From Epiperipatus broadwayi (Eukaryota > Onychophora > Udeonychophora > Euonychophora > Peripatidae): a stretch of DNA of 64,000 nucleotides. Shown here one piece after another: positions 53,106 through 64,000 of the stretch. Position 1 is the first letter of the stretch. Every line of letters begins with the position of its first letter. Made by a program: the position numbers and the translations under genes. Where the stretch lies: contig JAQFVV010000030.1 of assembly GCA_028023455.1 (NCBI GenBank), positions 2,372,501 to 2,436,500 on the forward strand. The letters are read 5' to 3'. Under the pieces are notes generated by a model. The model did no database searches and was not told where the DNA came from. It was given only the letters and a program-made list of their open reading frames with translations.

Positions 53106-53639
53106 TCATTAAAGGCAAAATCACTTTAGAAATCTTTTGAAATTTTAATGGCTGCCATATAATTTGCACAACATTTTTATAAATGTTGAAATTATTCTTA
53201 CTTGTGATAACATGTTGACATAACTTGTATATGAAAAGAGAACTAAAACCTCCTCTTTTAAATAGGAATAGTTTTGAAGAAAATTAATTCCCTAAACTAA
53301 GAAAAAAGGAACTTAAATGGGGAGCCAGAAACAGAGTCAACTGGAGTCCTTGGCTTCCTCTAGTGGACTGCACAGATTGTAACTTTTATACTATGATGAG
53401 TTGTTAGAATTATTGAGATCTAATCACAAAAGAAATATATATATATATATATATATTGATGATTTCTGTCAATATGTTAAATATTAGTTTTCTTCATGTA
53501 ATTTTATTAATATTTATAGTGGGATTATCTTATATTCTGATCTTTTTAATAAGATATTCTATTCAATATTTGGCTTCAAATATTTAAAAATCCAAATACA
53601 TACTTATAAATATACTAAATTAAATTTAATAACAATATA

Positions 53640-54090
53640 ATTTACAAGTGCAATTTTCATTACTAATTGTTAATCAGAAGGTAATCAGCCATTAACATCC
53701 ATTGTTTAATCATGTTATAACTCAATGATGTTATAGTGAATACTCTCAAACCCAAATCCAAGATAGAGACTTTTTAAAAGATAGGAATGGCTGCTTTATC
53801 TTTGTACCTAAATGCAATTATATAGATCAATCTAAAGCATTTTGAAATGAGAGCATAATTTTTCATACTTTTATTTTAAAATGCTTAAGATTGGTCTATA
53901 TAATTGCATTTAGGTACAAAGATAAAACAGTCATTCCTATCTTTTAAAAAGCCTCTATCTTGTATTTGGGTTTGAGAGTGTCCAGCATATTTGCTATAAC
54001 ATCAGTGGAGTTATAACGTGATTAAACAATGCATGTCAACGGCTGATTACCTTCTGGTTAAGAATTAAACTAGATTTAATATAACAAAAT
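53640..54090. mobile_element. Foldback element, third family
   Basis: Arms about 53665-53845 and 53875-54055 are inverted copies (GGTAATCAGCC... and complement; AAAATGCTTAAGATTGG and its counterpart AATCTAAAGCATTTT). Same family as 24400-24935; no hammerhead core found. Confidence 0.8.
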
Positions 54091-54313
54091 CTCTGAGTGA
54101 AGGAAAATTCATTAAACATTAATTTTTATTAAATATTTCAACATCTTACTTTACCAATAATTATATTATTCAACATTCTAAATGAAACAAAATCATAACA
54201 ATATATATTAAGAAATGTAATGGTGTGTGCCTGTATTAATTATAGATTTTTAAAAAAAAAATCATTAGTATTGGATTAAAATAAGCCAAATAAAATTACA
54301 TTAACAATCAATA

Positions 54314-54465
54314 GCTGAAACACACAGGCTTATTATATACCTGTGTCTATATATGTAATATAGAGGGTATATGAGTACAGATTTTTGTGTGAAAGTCTGT
54401 GCATATATACCCTATAAATTACATATATAGACACAGATATATAATAAGCCTATGTGTTTCAGTTA
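54314..54465. mobile_element. Family B foldback, 3' tail only
   Basis: A palindrome: TTATTATATACCTGTGTC and complement, around a centre at about 54389. The inner part GTGAAAGTCTGTGCATATATACCC matches the family B end at 54868-54890, so this is a foldback that copied only the last about 70 bp. Confidence 0.7.
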
Positions 54466-54516
54466 TTACATAGTAGAAATGTCTGTCCATCCCTTGTCTA
54501 TGTATTAAATGGATTA

Positions 54517-54900
54517 TGTCCTGTACATCAGGGGTCAGACTGACCTTAGGTCAACATGGGTGCAACAAGAATCTTGGCCTCAGGGTAGCCTTTGAGCATT
54601 CCATCATCAGATTTTCAATTGGATGGATGGTTGAAGAGTTGGATTGTGGAGTAGATTGAAGCTTGTCCATTAAAGTATGAGGATTGGCTATCTTAATATA
54701 TATATGAGCACTTATAGCATATATGGGTAGGGATGATAATCTGGACCAACTGATGATTGCTGGTTTAGCATGAAATATGGATATTGGTGATTATTTATCT
54801 TTTCAACATATATGTGTTCCAGTGTAACAGTGTTATGAGATAGTGTGGAGAGTGGTGGGTCGTGTGAAAGTCCATGCTCATATACCCTATATATTAACAA
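54517..54900 (+). mobile_element. Family B element, single sense arm
   Basis: A sense copy from CCTGTACATCAGGGGTC to ATATACCCTATATATTA, containing a well-preserved hammerhead motif at 54735-54795. Confidence 0.85.
54735..54795 (+). ncRNA. Type I hammerhead ribozyme motif, family B
   Basis: GATAATC, TGG, ACCAA (54745-54749), CTGATGA (54750-54756), hairpin TGCT/AGCA with flanking T-T, GAAA, stem III AT/AT with a 4-nt loop, cleavage base A, TTGGT and GATTAT. Stem I pairs in blocks of 5 and 6 bp, all Watson-Crick except for one G-U. Confidence 0.7.
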
Positions 54901-55364
54901 TCAATAAAATATCATACAGATTCACATTATAATAACTCACCCTCCGAATCAATCTTTAATTCATAAAATATAAATATCACAATTCTTTTTTCCTCATCTT
55001 ACTTAAAATCATATATTATTTTTGTTTATCTAGTAATAATTTTATATAGTACTAGTATATAATCCTATTTAATTAAATACTAAATATAATATCTCATGCA
55101 TTGCTATTATGGATAGTTCAAATTTTGTATTACCCTGCTTAATTTCATGCCCCAATATTTTTTTCTTGTAGCTAATTCTTATTTATGGAGGAAAAAATAG
55201 TTGTTGTTTTTGATTCAAAAAGTAATTGATATTTATCAAAACTTTTTATAATTGATGAAAAAAAAAACAAGGCAAAATTTGTCCAATTTGATTAAATATA
55301 ATCCTAATCCACACATTTTCATTTAAAATTGTATTTATCTGTATCCATTGTAGTCAAAAAAAAA

Positions 55365-55745
55365 AACAGGCAAAACTCTTCATACAGTAGTGCCACTCAG
55401 TGCAAACCAGAGTAATCAATTGATTCCAGAAGACTTGTGCATAAAATCCCTATCTAGTCCCTGCTCATCTAATATCCCCAGACTAATTTTTGGCTTGTAG
55501 CCTTCGTCAGTGAGGAGCCTTGGATCTGAGAGCACTGCACCTAGATCTTAGGATCTAATGCAACCCTCCAGAAGCCACCATTTATCTCTACTTAACTACA
55601 AAACTATGAGAATAAAATTGAAAACAATATTTTCAATCTAAGATCATTAGCTTATATAGTCATATAGGTCTGAACTCAGTTCAGTACCATACATTTTGAT
55701 GTCTTTGGTTCTTTAATAACCATAGCCACCACTATCATCACCATA
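55365..55745 (-). mobile_element. Family A element, single long antisense arm
   Basis: Extends from the 3' region (AACAGGCAAAACTCTTC in plus reading) through the hammerhead (55467-55525) to TTTGGTTCTTTAATAACCAT, the same inner end seen at the centre of 57381-58147, which suggests the natural 5' end of the element. The hammerhead has CTGACGA but AAAA for GAAA and a weakened stem III. Confidence 0.85.
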
Positions 55746-55749
55746 TAAT

Positions 55750-57365
55750 GTTACCACTGTAGTTACAACTCTTATTTGTAAAATAATAAAAACTTTTTTA
55801 AATTGGATAACTTTACTCTTGAATTATTCTTTTCACAGGTTTATAAAATATTAAAGTCTGCTTTACCCACTATGATAAAACAAGATATTTAAATTGAACA
55901 CTATTTTGATCTCAATTTTCTTTCATTTTTTTCTCTCTGCTATTTATGATATTTTATTATACCGAGTTTATTCAGAGTTTGTAATAAATCTTCTAAACAA
56001 ATTTTTTTTTTTAACAAACACTTTAATTAATTCAAAATAACAGTTAAAATATATATAACCGAACCATCTGTTTTTCAAAATTAGATAATATTTAATTAAT
56101 AAAATATATAATCAAATTTAATTTTAATTCAAATAGTGATCAAAATAATTTTTTTTTAACTTTAAAAAAAGAAAGATTTTAATTCTTCCAGCCCAATTTC
56201 TAGTTTTTTTTAAAAAAATAAAACCACAAATTCATTTTATTTCTAGCCATTCACTTATTCTATCCACAATTTTTTAATGAAACATTAGCGTTTAGCATTT
56301 ATATATTGCATATCTTTTACAGTCAAAATATTCATATAAATATTACATATATTTACGGGGAGGAAACATTTACATTTTTATCTATAGAAAATAACTAATA
56401 TATGACTGAAATGTCAGCATGCGATTTAGATATCATCTGTAACCATAGTAACAATCTAATCTGTTTGTTTATTAACTTTTCTATACATGAATAATCTCTT
56501 GCCTGTCCTTATTCATGGAAAACCGAATAAAATATTTTATACATTCATATATGCACATATAATTACAATGATTAATGGTATTATTAAATATATATGATCA
56601 AATTAAAATAAATTAGACTGAGACTGAAGAACAACTAGCAATCGAAATATTTTACAAGCATAATTCAATATTGTAAAAGAAATACAGCATTATCACTAAA
56701 TCAATTAAGATATGAAACACAATGCCATGGTGTATTAATAGAAGTAGCATCTCAATTGATATTAACATGGTTAATAAATCAGTAAAAGGGTAAACAAATA
56801 TGAGTTTATGAGTTCTGCTTTGGATGCACATATTGAAAGAGGCTTAAATGAAGAAAGTTGCTGATTGACTTATTCATACTCTAACAGTAAGTTGAACTAA
56901 GTTGAATAAAAATAAAATCAATGTATTGATGACATCTGGAATGATAATGTCTCTATTTCTGATTATTATATGGAAATCTTCTAAATTAATTCTAAAAGAA
57001 AACACTATTTCTCTCAATTTTAACCATATTCTTTAAATATTATTAAATAAAATATATATTCATCATCTTATCTTAATGTTTAGTTCTTCCTTTCTAAATT
57101 AATAGGTCACATCTTTTAAATATTGACTTTGATTTAAACTTCAATTAATGGAAAAGTAAAATTCATAAATATTATCTATTCAGATTCTATCTTTTAGATA
57201 AATTATATTTCTTAAGACAGATTGTGTGATATTTATGCTCTATTAAAAATGTATGATGTATGTATTTAAATGTCACATTCTTTCCTAAAGGATACTAATT
57301 TTAAACCATTTCAACAATTTGTAGAGGATATGGTATCATTAGTATCATCATTTACTATCCAATCA
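55750..57365. other. A+T-rich stretch, no gene seen
   Basis: No coding or repeat feature recognised. Confidence 0.4.
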
Positions 57366-57380
57366 AATATTTAAATGTTT

Positions 57381-58147
57381 ACTAAAACAGGCTAAACTTT
57401 CCATACAGTATTGCCATTCAATGCAAGCCAGAGTAATCAATGGATGCCAGAAAGCTTGTGCATAAAATCTCTATCTAGAACCTACTCATCCAATATCCTC
57501 AGACTAGTTTCTGGCTTTTGATCTTCATCAGTGAGGAGTCTCAGATCTGAGAGCACTGCACCTAGATATTAGGATCTAATGCAACTCTCCAGCAGTCACC
57601 CTTTATCTCTACTTAACTACAAAACTATGAAAATAAAAGTAAAAACCCAATAATATTTTCAATCCAAGTTCATTAGCTTATACAGTCATATAGGTCTGAA
57701 CTCAGTTCAGTACCCATACATTTTGGTATCTTTGGTTCTTTAATAACCATAGTCACCAATCAAAATGTATAAGTAATGAACTGAGTTCAGACCTATATGA
57801 CTACATAAGCTAATAAGCTTGGATTGAAAATATTGTGTTTTCAATTTTATTCTCCTAGTTTTATAGTTATGTAGAGATAAAGGGTGTTTGCTGGAGATGT
57901 GCATTAGATCCTAAGATCTAAGTGCAGTGCTCTCAGATCCAAGGCTTCTCACTGATGAAGGCCACAAGCCAGAAACTAGTCTGGAGATATTGCATGAGTA
58001 GGCACTAGATAGGGATTTTATGCACAAGCCTTTTGGCATCCATTGATTACTCTGACTTGCACTGAATGGCACTACTGTATAAAGTTTTGCCTGTTTAATA
58101 ACAGTTATAAGCAAGCATAAGAAATGGTGATCATGTGATGTTTATTG
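57381..58147. mobile_element. Family A foldback element, longest form
   Basis: Two nearly full-length arms (57381 to about 57745 and about 57760-58147) around TTTGGTTCTTTAATAACCAT. A 12-bp direct repeat ATTTAAATGTTT flanks it (57369-57380 and 58148-58159). Each arm has a hammerhead region: 57488-57550 (minus; stem II and distal stem I damaged) and 57937-57995 (plus; core intact). Arm order in sense: TGTATAAG...GAACTGAGTTCAGACC, TCTCCTAGTTTTATAG, hammerhead, GGCACTAGATAGGG, GTGGCACTACTGTAT-like region, GGTGATCATGTGATG end. Confidence 0.9.
57937..57995 (+). ncRNA. Type I hammerhead ribozyme motif, family A
   Basis: ATCCAA, GGC, TTCTCA, CTGATGA (57952-57958), A, GGC/GCC hairpin, A, GAAA (57972-57975), ACTAGT, cleavage base C at 57981, TGGAGA, TA, TTGCAT. 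The core is intact; stem I has one mismatch in each block compared with 29512-29570. Position 7 of the core is T here and C in the 29512 copy, the one core position known to tolerate any base. Confidence 0.68.
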
Positions 58148-58159
58148 ATTTAAATGTTT

Positions 58160-59880
58160 GGTGTTCAAAATATAGTATATCTCATTTTAAAATATTTGTT
58201 TTTAATTAATCAATTAAATTTAAAAATAATAATAATATTGATGAGTATGATGCCAAAAATAATTATGAATATAATTTATTTATTAAATAATATATATAAT
58301 ATAAACAAAACAGAATAACTCCAAAAAAAAAAAACTTGTGCAAGAGTTATTTATAACAGTCCTTAAATTCCAAAGTAATTACAATAAATAAATAAATATA
58401 CACATTAATTATAACATATAGTAAATAATATTACAAAGATTAATACAGAACAATAAATTATAAATATAGGAAATAGCTATTAAAATTAATTACACAAAAA
58501 TAAAAAAACAAAACAAAGAGAATGTATGTACTTAATCATATACCATACATACCAAAGTTAATAATAATAATAATGCAAACACATATGTAATTGAATACTT
58601 ATTTGTATTAATTTTGCTTGTAATGTTTGATATTAAGGATTATTTTAAGGAACCTAATATTTGATATTCTGAATTTAATATCAAATATGGATACGTTTGC
58701 ATTCATATATAATGAATATTCAAAGTCTACCAGATTATACATTTGATCACATAAATATATCAATAAAGCTTTGCAAATTAATTGAATTTTTAATATACAT
58801 TTTAAAAGGTTTAATGTATTGTGGCTTGTTTTTTATTATCAGTAGTTTTACTATTAATGATAACTTTGTTGACAAAGCAATGTTCACTTCAATACAAATA
58901 ATTAATATCATTTAAATATTAAATATTTAGCTTCAAAAAATATTCATTATTCTTTATAAATTAGTCGAAATGATTATTTATTTTTTAAATGAAATAAAAA
59001 GTTTTATTTTCTTTATTTCAAAACATTTTTATTTTATGAGATAGACATCAACATTTCATTTCCTCTTTTAGATCAGAATTTAAATTGGGTAGAATGCACG
59101 TTAAGATTATCATGCAACAAAAAGTACACCTATTCAAATCATCACCCCTTTTGTATTTCCATAATACAATTGAAGTTCAAAAATTTTTTTATTAGTATTT
59201 TTAATGTAAATGGTTCACAAAAAAAAATTAAAACCACTATCTGTCTTTTTTAATTTTATGATAAAATAAATATCACATTTCATTCATTCGAAAACTTATT
59301 ATGTTAAATTACTTGCAGGTCACATTATTTATTAAACAAAATTTTATAATAAATTCGAATTGATTTTTCCCACCATATAAATGAATTATTCAAATAAAAC
59401 TTTATACCCATAACTAATAAACTACATACGATTTATTTCTACTAAGATATTAAACAAGCAGTATCTTAGCAATAGACGTTTGTTTAAGTGTGAACTTTAA
59501 TAAATAGATCAATTTATTATTCTACACCTAATATGATTAGCTATGCCGATTATGAGTGAGACTTATAATAATTCTGACTATTTAGGAATACTTCAGTCCT
59601 CTTTAAAAAGAATCTATATTTATATAGATCTAGAATAAATTGTATAATGTCAGATTAATGTGCTAAAAGCTATATATATATATATTTTTAATTAGATTGT
59701 GGTGAGCAAATAAGCATATATATAAAAAATGAAAATGATTTAGATAAAAATAAAGCAAAATTTGGTAAAAAGAGCTTTCAGAAAGTTCTTGTAGATTTGG
59801 ATTTTTTTTCCATAACAGGCAAAAACCTTTCCTTCCTTTTTTAAAATCAGATATTGTTGATCGGAGTAGATATTTGCTAA
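58160..59880. other. A+T-rich stretch, no gene seen
   Basis: No recognised coding or repeat feature apart from a short (TA)n run near 59670. Confidence 0.4.
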
Positions 59881-59884
59881 TGAT

Positions 59885-60095
59885 ATCACATGATCACCAT
59901 TTCTTATGCTTCCTTATAACTATCTAGATGCAGTGCTTTCAGATCCAAGGTTCCTCACTGATGAAGGCCACAAGCCAGAAACTAGTCTGTGAATATTGGA
60001 TGAGTAGGCACTAGATGGGGATTTTATGCATTCATTGATTACTCTAGCTTGCAGTGTGTGGCAATATGTATAGTGAGTTTTACCCATTTTAATAA
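59885..60095. mobile_element. Family A foldback element, asymmetric
   Basis: A 40-bp antisense arm (CACATGATCACCATTTCTTATGC...) joins a longer sense arm from TAGATGCAGTGCTTTCAG (59926) to GTGAGTTTTACCC. A GTGGCAATATGTATAG stretch resembles the right arm of 29410-29905, so these two share a subfamily. Confidence 0.8.
59943..60001 (+). ncRNA. Type I hammerhead ribozyme motif, family A
   Basis: ATCCAA, GGT, TCCTCA, CTGATGA (59958-59964), A, GGC/GCC hairpin, A, GAAA (59978-59981), ACTAGT, cleavage base C at 59987, TGTGAA, TA, TTGGAT. The core and distal stem I are intact; proximal stem I has two mismatches. Confidence 0.65.
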
Positions 60096-60218
60096 TAATG
60101 ATACCTTCTCTATAATGTCCATTTTTTTCATTTTGAAGTCATACAAAATAGGGTTTTTTGTTAGTCTTTTTTTTAATATTGATATTTCTTTCAAAATATT
60201 TTACATTAGTTTGTGAGC

Positions 60219-60514
<296 letters not shown>

Positions 60515-60528
60515 GTTTTAAAGGTAAC

Positions 60529-60534
60529 TTTATT
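60529..60534 (-). promoter_or_regulatory. Putative poly(A) signal of the LINE
   Basis: AATAAA on the minus strand, about 295 nt after the LINE stop codon and 15 nt before the (AAT)n tract. Confidence 0.5.
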
Positions 60535-60827
60535 CAAAAACAAGCGGTTACATTGGTTGTTGATTCAACATAGTGTTATACATAGGTTTACACAGTTATT
60601 ACATTACAGTCTATGTTTGATTAGAGTCTCTTTGCACTTAAAAATTGTCTTTTTAGAACTTAGATAGTGGCTTTCACAATGTTTTAGATTTTTCAACACT
60701 TTATGAAATATTTATTGTCCAAGTCTATGTACAATATAAATCAATGATCATGGTTTCAGTAATTTTTTCATGTTCTTGCAACACTGAATTTCATGTTTGC
60801 CTCTATCCTTTTCTATTATATCCTTTA

Positions 60828-63800
60828 TTATAAAGTGGTCTGAATTTTAAAAAGAGACCATGTTGCCACAAAGATATCAGGTGGTGCAATGATACTGTCT
60901 CTTTCTTTTAGTTTTTGCAATTTGTTCTTATAGGTGTTAGGGTGCCTTCTTGTGTTGTTGCCCAGTGTAAAAGTGCATCTGGTACACCAGAATGCATATA
61001 GGCTGAAAGTGGCTGCCCTAATGGTGGGTATTCCATTATTTTTGAATGTTTGTAGAATCTCATCTATTGTTGTTCCATTTTTCCTATATCCGCCAACCAT
61101 CATCTGTCTTACTTTTTCAAGTCCTGAACAATTATGTATGAAATGGTCCTGTGTTTCCTCATCCCTGTGACACAGCATACACAAGGGATCTATATTTATA
61201 CAGAATCTTCTGTATCTAATAAAATGACTTGTAGGTAGTGCTTTCAAATTGACTTTAATTATGAAATCGTAAAATTTTGGTTCCAGGTACCATTTCCTAA
61301 ATTTTTTAAGTAATTGGCTGTTATCAATTCCCAATACAGATATTTGGTTATTCTCAGATTGTTTTTGTGTTAGGAAATCATGTATTTGCCAATAAGTATA
61401 TTTTATTGGACTTTTTAGCGTTACTTTGTTTTTGATGCTCTCAATGCTTTCAAGCAACGTAAAGATATAATTGTTTGTAGATGGTGGACGATCTGTGGGT
61501 ATGATCTTCAGTATTGGTTCAATATCTGGAAGTCTTTTGACTATGGCTATTAGCAGATTTATTGTTTTTTGTGTCTGAAACACTGATATTGAGTGAAGTC
61601 CCAGACCATTCCATTTTGTTGGTTGGTTGAGTTGCTTTATTGAAATGGCAACTACTTTCCTGTTCCATAGTAGTTTGCTACAAAATGAATTAATTGAGGC
61701 TATAAATGGTTTTGTGAAACTAATTATTGGTAAATAGTAGCTTATTTTTGACATTATGAGTTGATTGAATAATGATATTTTTGCGTATATTGATAGAAAT
61801 GATCTGGATAATGATTCTGTGATTCTTTCTGCATCCACTTTGAGTTTGTTTTGTATTGTTGTTCTCATTTGATTCATTCCCAGATAAAATGGAAAACCTA
61901 GAAAACTGCTGGGCTTTCCTTGATAAATTTGTTTGTTTACTTTCCCTGTAAAAATTGTCCAAGCAGCTGACTTATTGATATTGATTTTAAGTTTGAATTT
62001 TTTTGTATATTCTTCTATGATGTTTTGTAGTGCGTGTAGTTGCTTTTTTGATGCTAAGAATATTGTGATATCATCCATATAAGCTATACAAGGAATGTAT
62101 CTTTTTGTATTTGGTATTAACACTCCCTGTATTTTTTTTTCAATTTCTTCCAATAAGGGGTTTATGTAGAATGTGAACAGTAGTGTATTCAGTGGTGACC
62201 CTTGTGGTATTGATTGAGTGGGATAGAATGATGATGATGTTCTTCCATTAAGTGTGATATGTACTTCTCTGTTTAAAAGTAGGTTGGCTATTGCATATAA
62301 TATTGATCGTGGTATTTGTGTTTCCTTTAGTTGGTTTAGTAAGATTTTTATTGGTACCGAGTCGAAAGCACTTTCAAAATCTAGTTGTACTGCAATTGGA
62401 GCATATTTCTTTTTCTTAATTACTGAGTTAATTATAGTTTTAAAGATTAGTGCTGCCTGACCTGTGGATGAGCCTTTCTTTGCATACTGATGTTGTGATA
62501 TTTTTGTCAGTATAAATGGTTCAATTTTCACCTTTATTACTTTTTCTAGCAGTTTAATTCCTAAAGGCTCCATTGAGATAGGTCTTAAGTTGGTGATCTT
62601 GGTAATAGGTTCTTGTTTTTTCATAAATGGTACCATTGATATCTTGTATAATTCCTGTATGCTATAAATTTTTTGTGATATTTGATTTGCCAATTGACAC
62701 AGGTATGTATTTGTAATTTGGCTAAGATGTGCAAGTACAAACTGTGGAATGCCTGGAGGTCCTGGATGACATGTGGGTGGGATTGATTCTAACACTACCT
62801 TAAAATCCTCGATTTTAAATGGCATCTCATCTTCAGTTGTTCCAAAATAATCTTCTTTGGGTGTGAATTGTGCATGCTTAGTTAGCTTTGTTTTGAAATA
62901 GTTATATATAGGTGCAACCATGTTAAATCCTGCTGTAATCTTATTTTCCGATTCCAGTGCCATGGGAACTTTATTTATGGATGGGTACCCCAAAGCCCAC
63001 CTAATATATCCACGTGTCCATGTGTGTGGCTGTGCTAGGCAAATTTTTTTCTTTTTTATGCTTAGATATTGTTTTAATTTATTGCAAGTCTGTTTATAGA
63101 GCTGGGTGAGTTTAATTATGTTTGTTTGATTATGTTGAACCGGTTTAGCCAGACTGATTCTTTTGTATATTTCATCTGCTAATGTAATTAGCCTGGAGGG
63201 AGGGATTGATTTTTGTGTGATATGGTTTATATTAAATGAAAGCATGTTAGTGTAAGCTATGTATCTGGATATCGGGTCTAATTCAAGCTGATTCATTTTA
63301 TTTATCATTATATAAATTTCTGAAAAAAGTGACTCCGTAGTATTGTCTGGTAGTAGAATCCTGATCGTTTTTTGCAAATTAATTATTGCGCTGCGGTGTG
63401 TGTTTATGTTTAGCGTTATTATCTGCGCTGCATGGTCTGAAAAAGGGGTTGTGGAAAGAGCTATTTCTATTGAATGGTGCAGCATTGGAGAATAAAACAT
63501 TAGATCTATTAAAGTTCCATGTCTATTGTTATAAAAAGATATAGAGTTAGGTGGTAGAAAATCTTCTGCACTCATGAATGGAAATGTTAACTGGTGTATC
63601 CATTTTGTAATAAATTTCTTATAACTTATGTTGAAATCTCCCGTAAGAATAGTTGGGTAGGGATTGTTTGAGAGGATTGAGTTAATTGTTGTTATTATTC
63701 TGTTAATTACAGTTGGTCCTGGTGGTATATATACAAATATAATATTTATTGAGAAGTTTTTATTATTGAATGTGGTTATTAATAGATTCACGTCTATGTA

Positions 63801-64000
63801 TATTATTTTAAACGTTGTAAAGGGACTTCTTTGGCTAATAAAAATTCCTGTTCCACCTGAGGGCATTAGTGTGTCTCTAGAGCATGTGCAAAAACCCATT
63901 TTATTCATAAGTTGTGCTGGATTTATTTGCGATCCGTTGTAGATTTTCGTTTCTACAAGTCCTAAAATGGTAGTTTGGAGTTGTTGTATCCAGTAATTGA
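60828..64000 (-). CDS. Non-LTR retrotransposon ORF2: APE endonuclease and reverse transcriptase, 5' end beyond the window
   Basis: The protein that nicks target DNA and copies the LINE RNA into it (target-primed reverse transcription). The first Met in the window is at 63908, giving 1026 residues, but the frame stays open to the window edge and the extra codons read ILGLVETKI, the endonuclease Glu motif, so the true start is upstream. Counting from the 63908 Met: endonuclease GDFN (about 90-93), GTLIDL (131-136) and SDH (157-159); reverse transcriptase LRPISM (441-446), QLDFESAFDSV (508-518), IPQGSPL (567-573) and YMDD (610-613); a C-terminal C-x2-C...H...C cluster (about 905-926). No stop or frameshift is seen, so this copy is recent. 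A 3' UTR of about 310 nt ends at an (AAT)n tract. The clade is not certain. A decayed relative lies at 540-3440. Confidence 0.93.
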   Translation of the reverse strand, partial: NYWIQQLQTTILGLVETKIYNGSQINPAQLMNKMGFCTCSRDTLMPSGGTGIFISQRSPFTTFKIIYIDVNLLITTFNNKNFSINIIFVYIPPGPTVINRIITTINSILSNNPYPTILTGDFNISYKKFITKWIHQLTFPFMSAEDFLPPNSISFYNNRHGTLIDLMFYSPMLHHSIEIALSTTPFSDHAAQIITLNINTHRSAIINLQKTIRILLPDNTTESLFSEIYIMINKMNQLELDPISRYIAYTNMLSFNINHITQKSIPPSRLITLADEIYKRISLAKPVQHNQTNIIKLTQLYKQTCNKLKQYLSIKKKKICLAQPHTWTRGYIRWALGYPSINKVPMALESENKITAGFNMVAPIYNYFKTKLTKHAQFTPKEDYFGTTEDEMPFKIEDFKVVLESIPPTCHPGPPGIPQFVLAHLSQITNTYLCQLANQISQKIYSIQELYKISMVPFMKKQEPITKITNLRPISMEPLGIKLLEKVIKVKIEPFILTKISQHQYAKKGSSTGQAALIFKTIINSVIKKKKYAPIAVQLDFESAFDSVPIKILLNQLKETQIPRSILYAIANLLLNREVHITLNGRTSSSFYPTQSIPQGSPLNTLLFTFYINPLLEEIEKKIQGVLIPNTKRYIPCIAYMDDITIFLASKKQLHALQNIIEEYTKKFKLKININKSAAWTIFTGKVNKQIYQGKPSSFLGFPFYLGMNQMRTTIQNKLKVDAERITESLSRSFLSIYAKISLFNQLIMSKISYYLPIISFTKPFIASINSFCSKLLWNRKVVAISIKQLNQPTKWNGLGLHSISVFQTQKTINLLIAIVKRLPDIEPILKIIPTDRPPSTNNYIFTLLESIESIKNKVTLKSPIKYTYWQIHDFLTQKQSENNQISVLGIDNSQLLKKFRKWYLEPKFYDFIIKVNLKALPTSHFIRYRRFCINIDPLCMLCHRDEETQDHFIHNCSGLEKVRQMMVGGYRKNGTTIDEILQTFKNNGIPTIRAATFSLYAFWCTRCTFTLGNNTRRHPNTYKNKLQKLKERDSIIAPPDIFVATWSLFKIQTTL

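Noticed and set aside
57911-58114. Antisense frames sharing GLCIKSLSSAYS (also at 30221 and 37003)
   Set aside because: They are translations of the family A repeat, with no codon-level conservation.
60934-61170. Plus-strand open frames over the LINE (60934, 62254, 63664) and the shifted minus frame at 61720
   Set aside because: Shadows of the long minus-strand LINE frame.

Overview
The window looks like intergenic or intronic DNA from an animal (metazoan) nuclear genome. It is strongly A+T-rich (about three quarters by eye), has no bacterial-style gene density, and is almost entirely mobile DNA, microsatellites and decayed repeats. Evidence for a eukaryote: an APE-type LINE, tRNA-derived SINEs with A-tails and target-site duplications, Penelope-like GIY-YIG remnants, and long TTA and GATA microsatellites. 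I cannot name the species. The only long open frame is the LINE protein at the right end (minus strand, 60828 to the window edge). I see no convincing host gene; one short, less A+T-rich block at 52.62-53.11 kb may hold an exon.

Layout. 0.5-3.4 kb: a decayed antisense copy of the same LINE. 3.5 kb: a Penelope-type hammerhead-like motif, then a TTA tract. 6.8-9.5 kb: two foldback elements, a GC-rich poly-C island and a SINE. 9.6-10 kb: an RTE-like LINE end. 10.2-16.0 kb: the first copy of a duplicated segment carrying three private foldback insertions and a private TTA expansion; the second copy lies at 46.6-50.1 kb. 17.9-21.5 kb: a decayed plus-strand LINE interrupted by a twin-primed RTE-like LINE and by a hammerhead foldback element. 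23.5-34.6 kb: SINEs and several foldback families. 35.8-38.4 kb: RTE-like fragments and foldbacks. 40.5-43.4 kb: a large palindrome with a Penelope-like GIY-YIG remnant in each arm. 43.4-46 kb: a GATA tract and foldbacks. 53.6-60.1 kb: more foldback elements, several with hammerhead cores. 60.2-64 kb: a TTA tract abutting the 3' end of the LINE.

The most interesting system is a set of short dispersed repeats (families A, B, C and a Penelope-like D) that contain what read as type I hammerhead ribozymes: a CUGANGA box, a hairpin, GAAA, a very short palindromic stem III, an NUH site, and a two-part stem I formed by sequences on either side. Most copies are foldbacks: two inverted arms that share the same outer (3') end but meet at different internal points. 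At least seven insertions in the window, six of them foldbacks in families A and B, are bounded by 10-15 bp direct repeats, which points to retrotransposition followed by snap-back copying. GIY-YIG remnants show that Penelope-like elements, a known host of hammerheads, are present, and they or the LINEs could supply the enzymes. Ribozyme activity is not tested here, and all copies have an unusual mismatch or bulge next to the conserved core.
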